Source: Lachnospiraceae bacterium (GTDB lineage: Bacteria; Bacillota_A; Clostridia; Lachnospirales; Lachnospiraceae). Taken from it: 5,604 bases of DNA. The first letter of the stretch is position 1, and the number at the start of each line of letters is the position of its first letter. Shown piece after piece: positions 5,596-5,604 of this stretch. The notes beneath the pieces were generated by a model. It was not told the DNA's origin, searched no databases, and saw nothing but the letters and a program-made list of their open reading frames with translations. The stretch is from the NCBI GenBank assembly GCA_009774655.1, contig VSOD01000291.1:1-5604 (forward strand). The letters run 5' to 3'. The translations under genes were made by a program, and so were the position numbers.

Positions 5596-5604
5596 GATAA
5601 TTTA

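Noticed and set aside
1..5604. CRISPR array, tRNA, rRNA, or transposase gene
   Set aside because: No regularly spaced direct repeats, no recognised tRNA or rRNA sequence, and no transposase motifs in any long frame.

Overview
The window reads as chromosomal DNA of a Clostridia-type Firmicute, most likely a gut Lachnospiraceae relative. This is inferred from AGGAGG-like ribosome binding sites, intermediate base composition, a clostridial-style phenylacetate-CoA ligase/ACT-domain pair, and a YesM/YesN-type two-component system. No sequence search was possible, so the taxon is an inference. All four genes are on the + strand.

Left part (1-1576): the 3' portion of a phenylacetate-CoA ligase-like adenylate-forming enzyme, with its N-terminus beyond the window edge, is followed 36 bp later by a small protein with two ACT domains. 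The pair looks like the end of an operon for aryl-acid (phenylacetate or indoleacetate type) activation, with the ACT protein as a possible amino-acid-responsive partner.

Middle (1577-1967): a 391-bp gene-free stretch. It holds a large nested inverted repeat (1656-1757) that could be the upstream operon's terminator or a small MITE-like element flanked by a 5-bp direct repeat. A partial third copy of its arm (1768-1778) could pair in the alternative. An extended -10 promoter (1890-1919) and the leader of the next operon follow.

Right part (1968-5319): a two-gene signalling operon. A membrane sensor histidine kinase (Cache-like external domain, HAMP, His_kinase, HATPase) overlaps by 8 bp a response regulator with a REC domain, a GGDEF-like middle domain and a C-terminal AraC-type DNA-binding domain. 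Such pairs usually sense an extracellular solute, often a carbohydrate, and activate an uptake or degradation locus. No transporter or enzyme target is visible here, so ligand and regulon are unknown.

End (5320-5604): an untranslated 3' region, a clear intrinsic terminator for the operon (5452-5487), and a second long hairpin (5551-5595) that reads best as a terminator for a gene arriving on the minus strand from beyond the window. The region looks mostly ordinary. The points most worth checking are the nested repeat with its alternative pairing, the leader upstream of the kinase, and the hairpin at the right edge.
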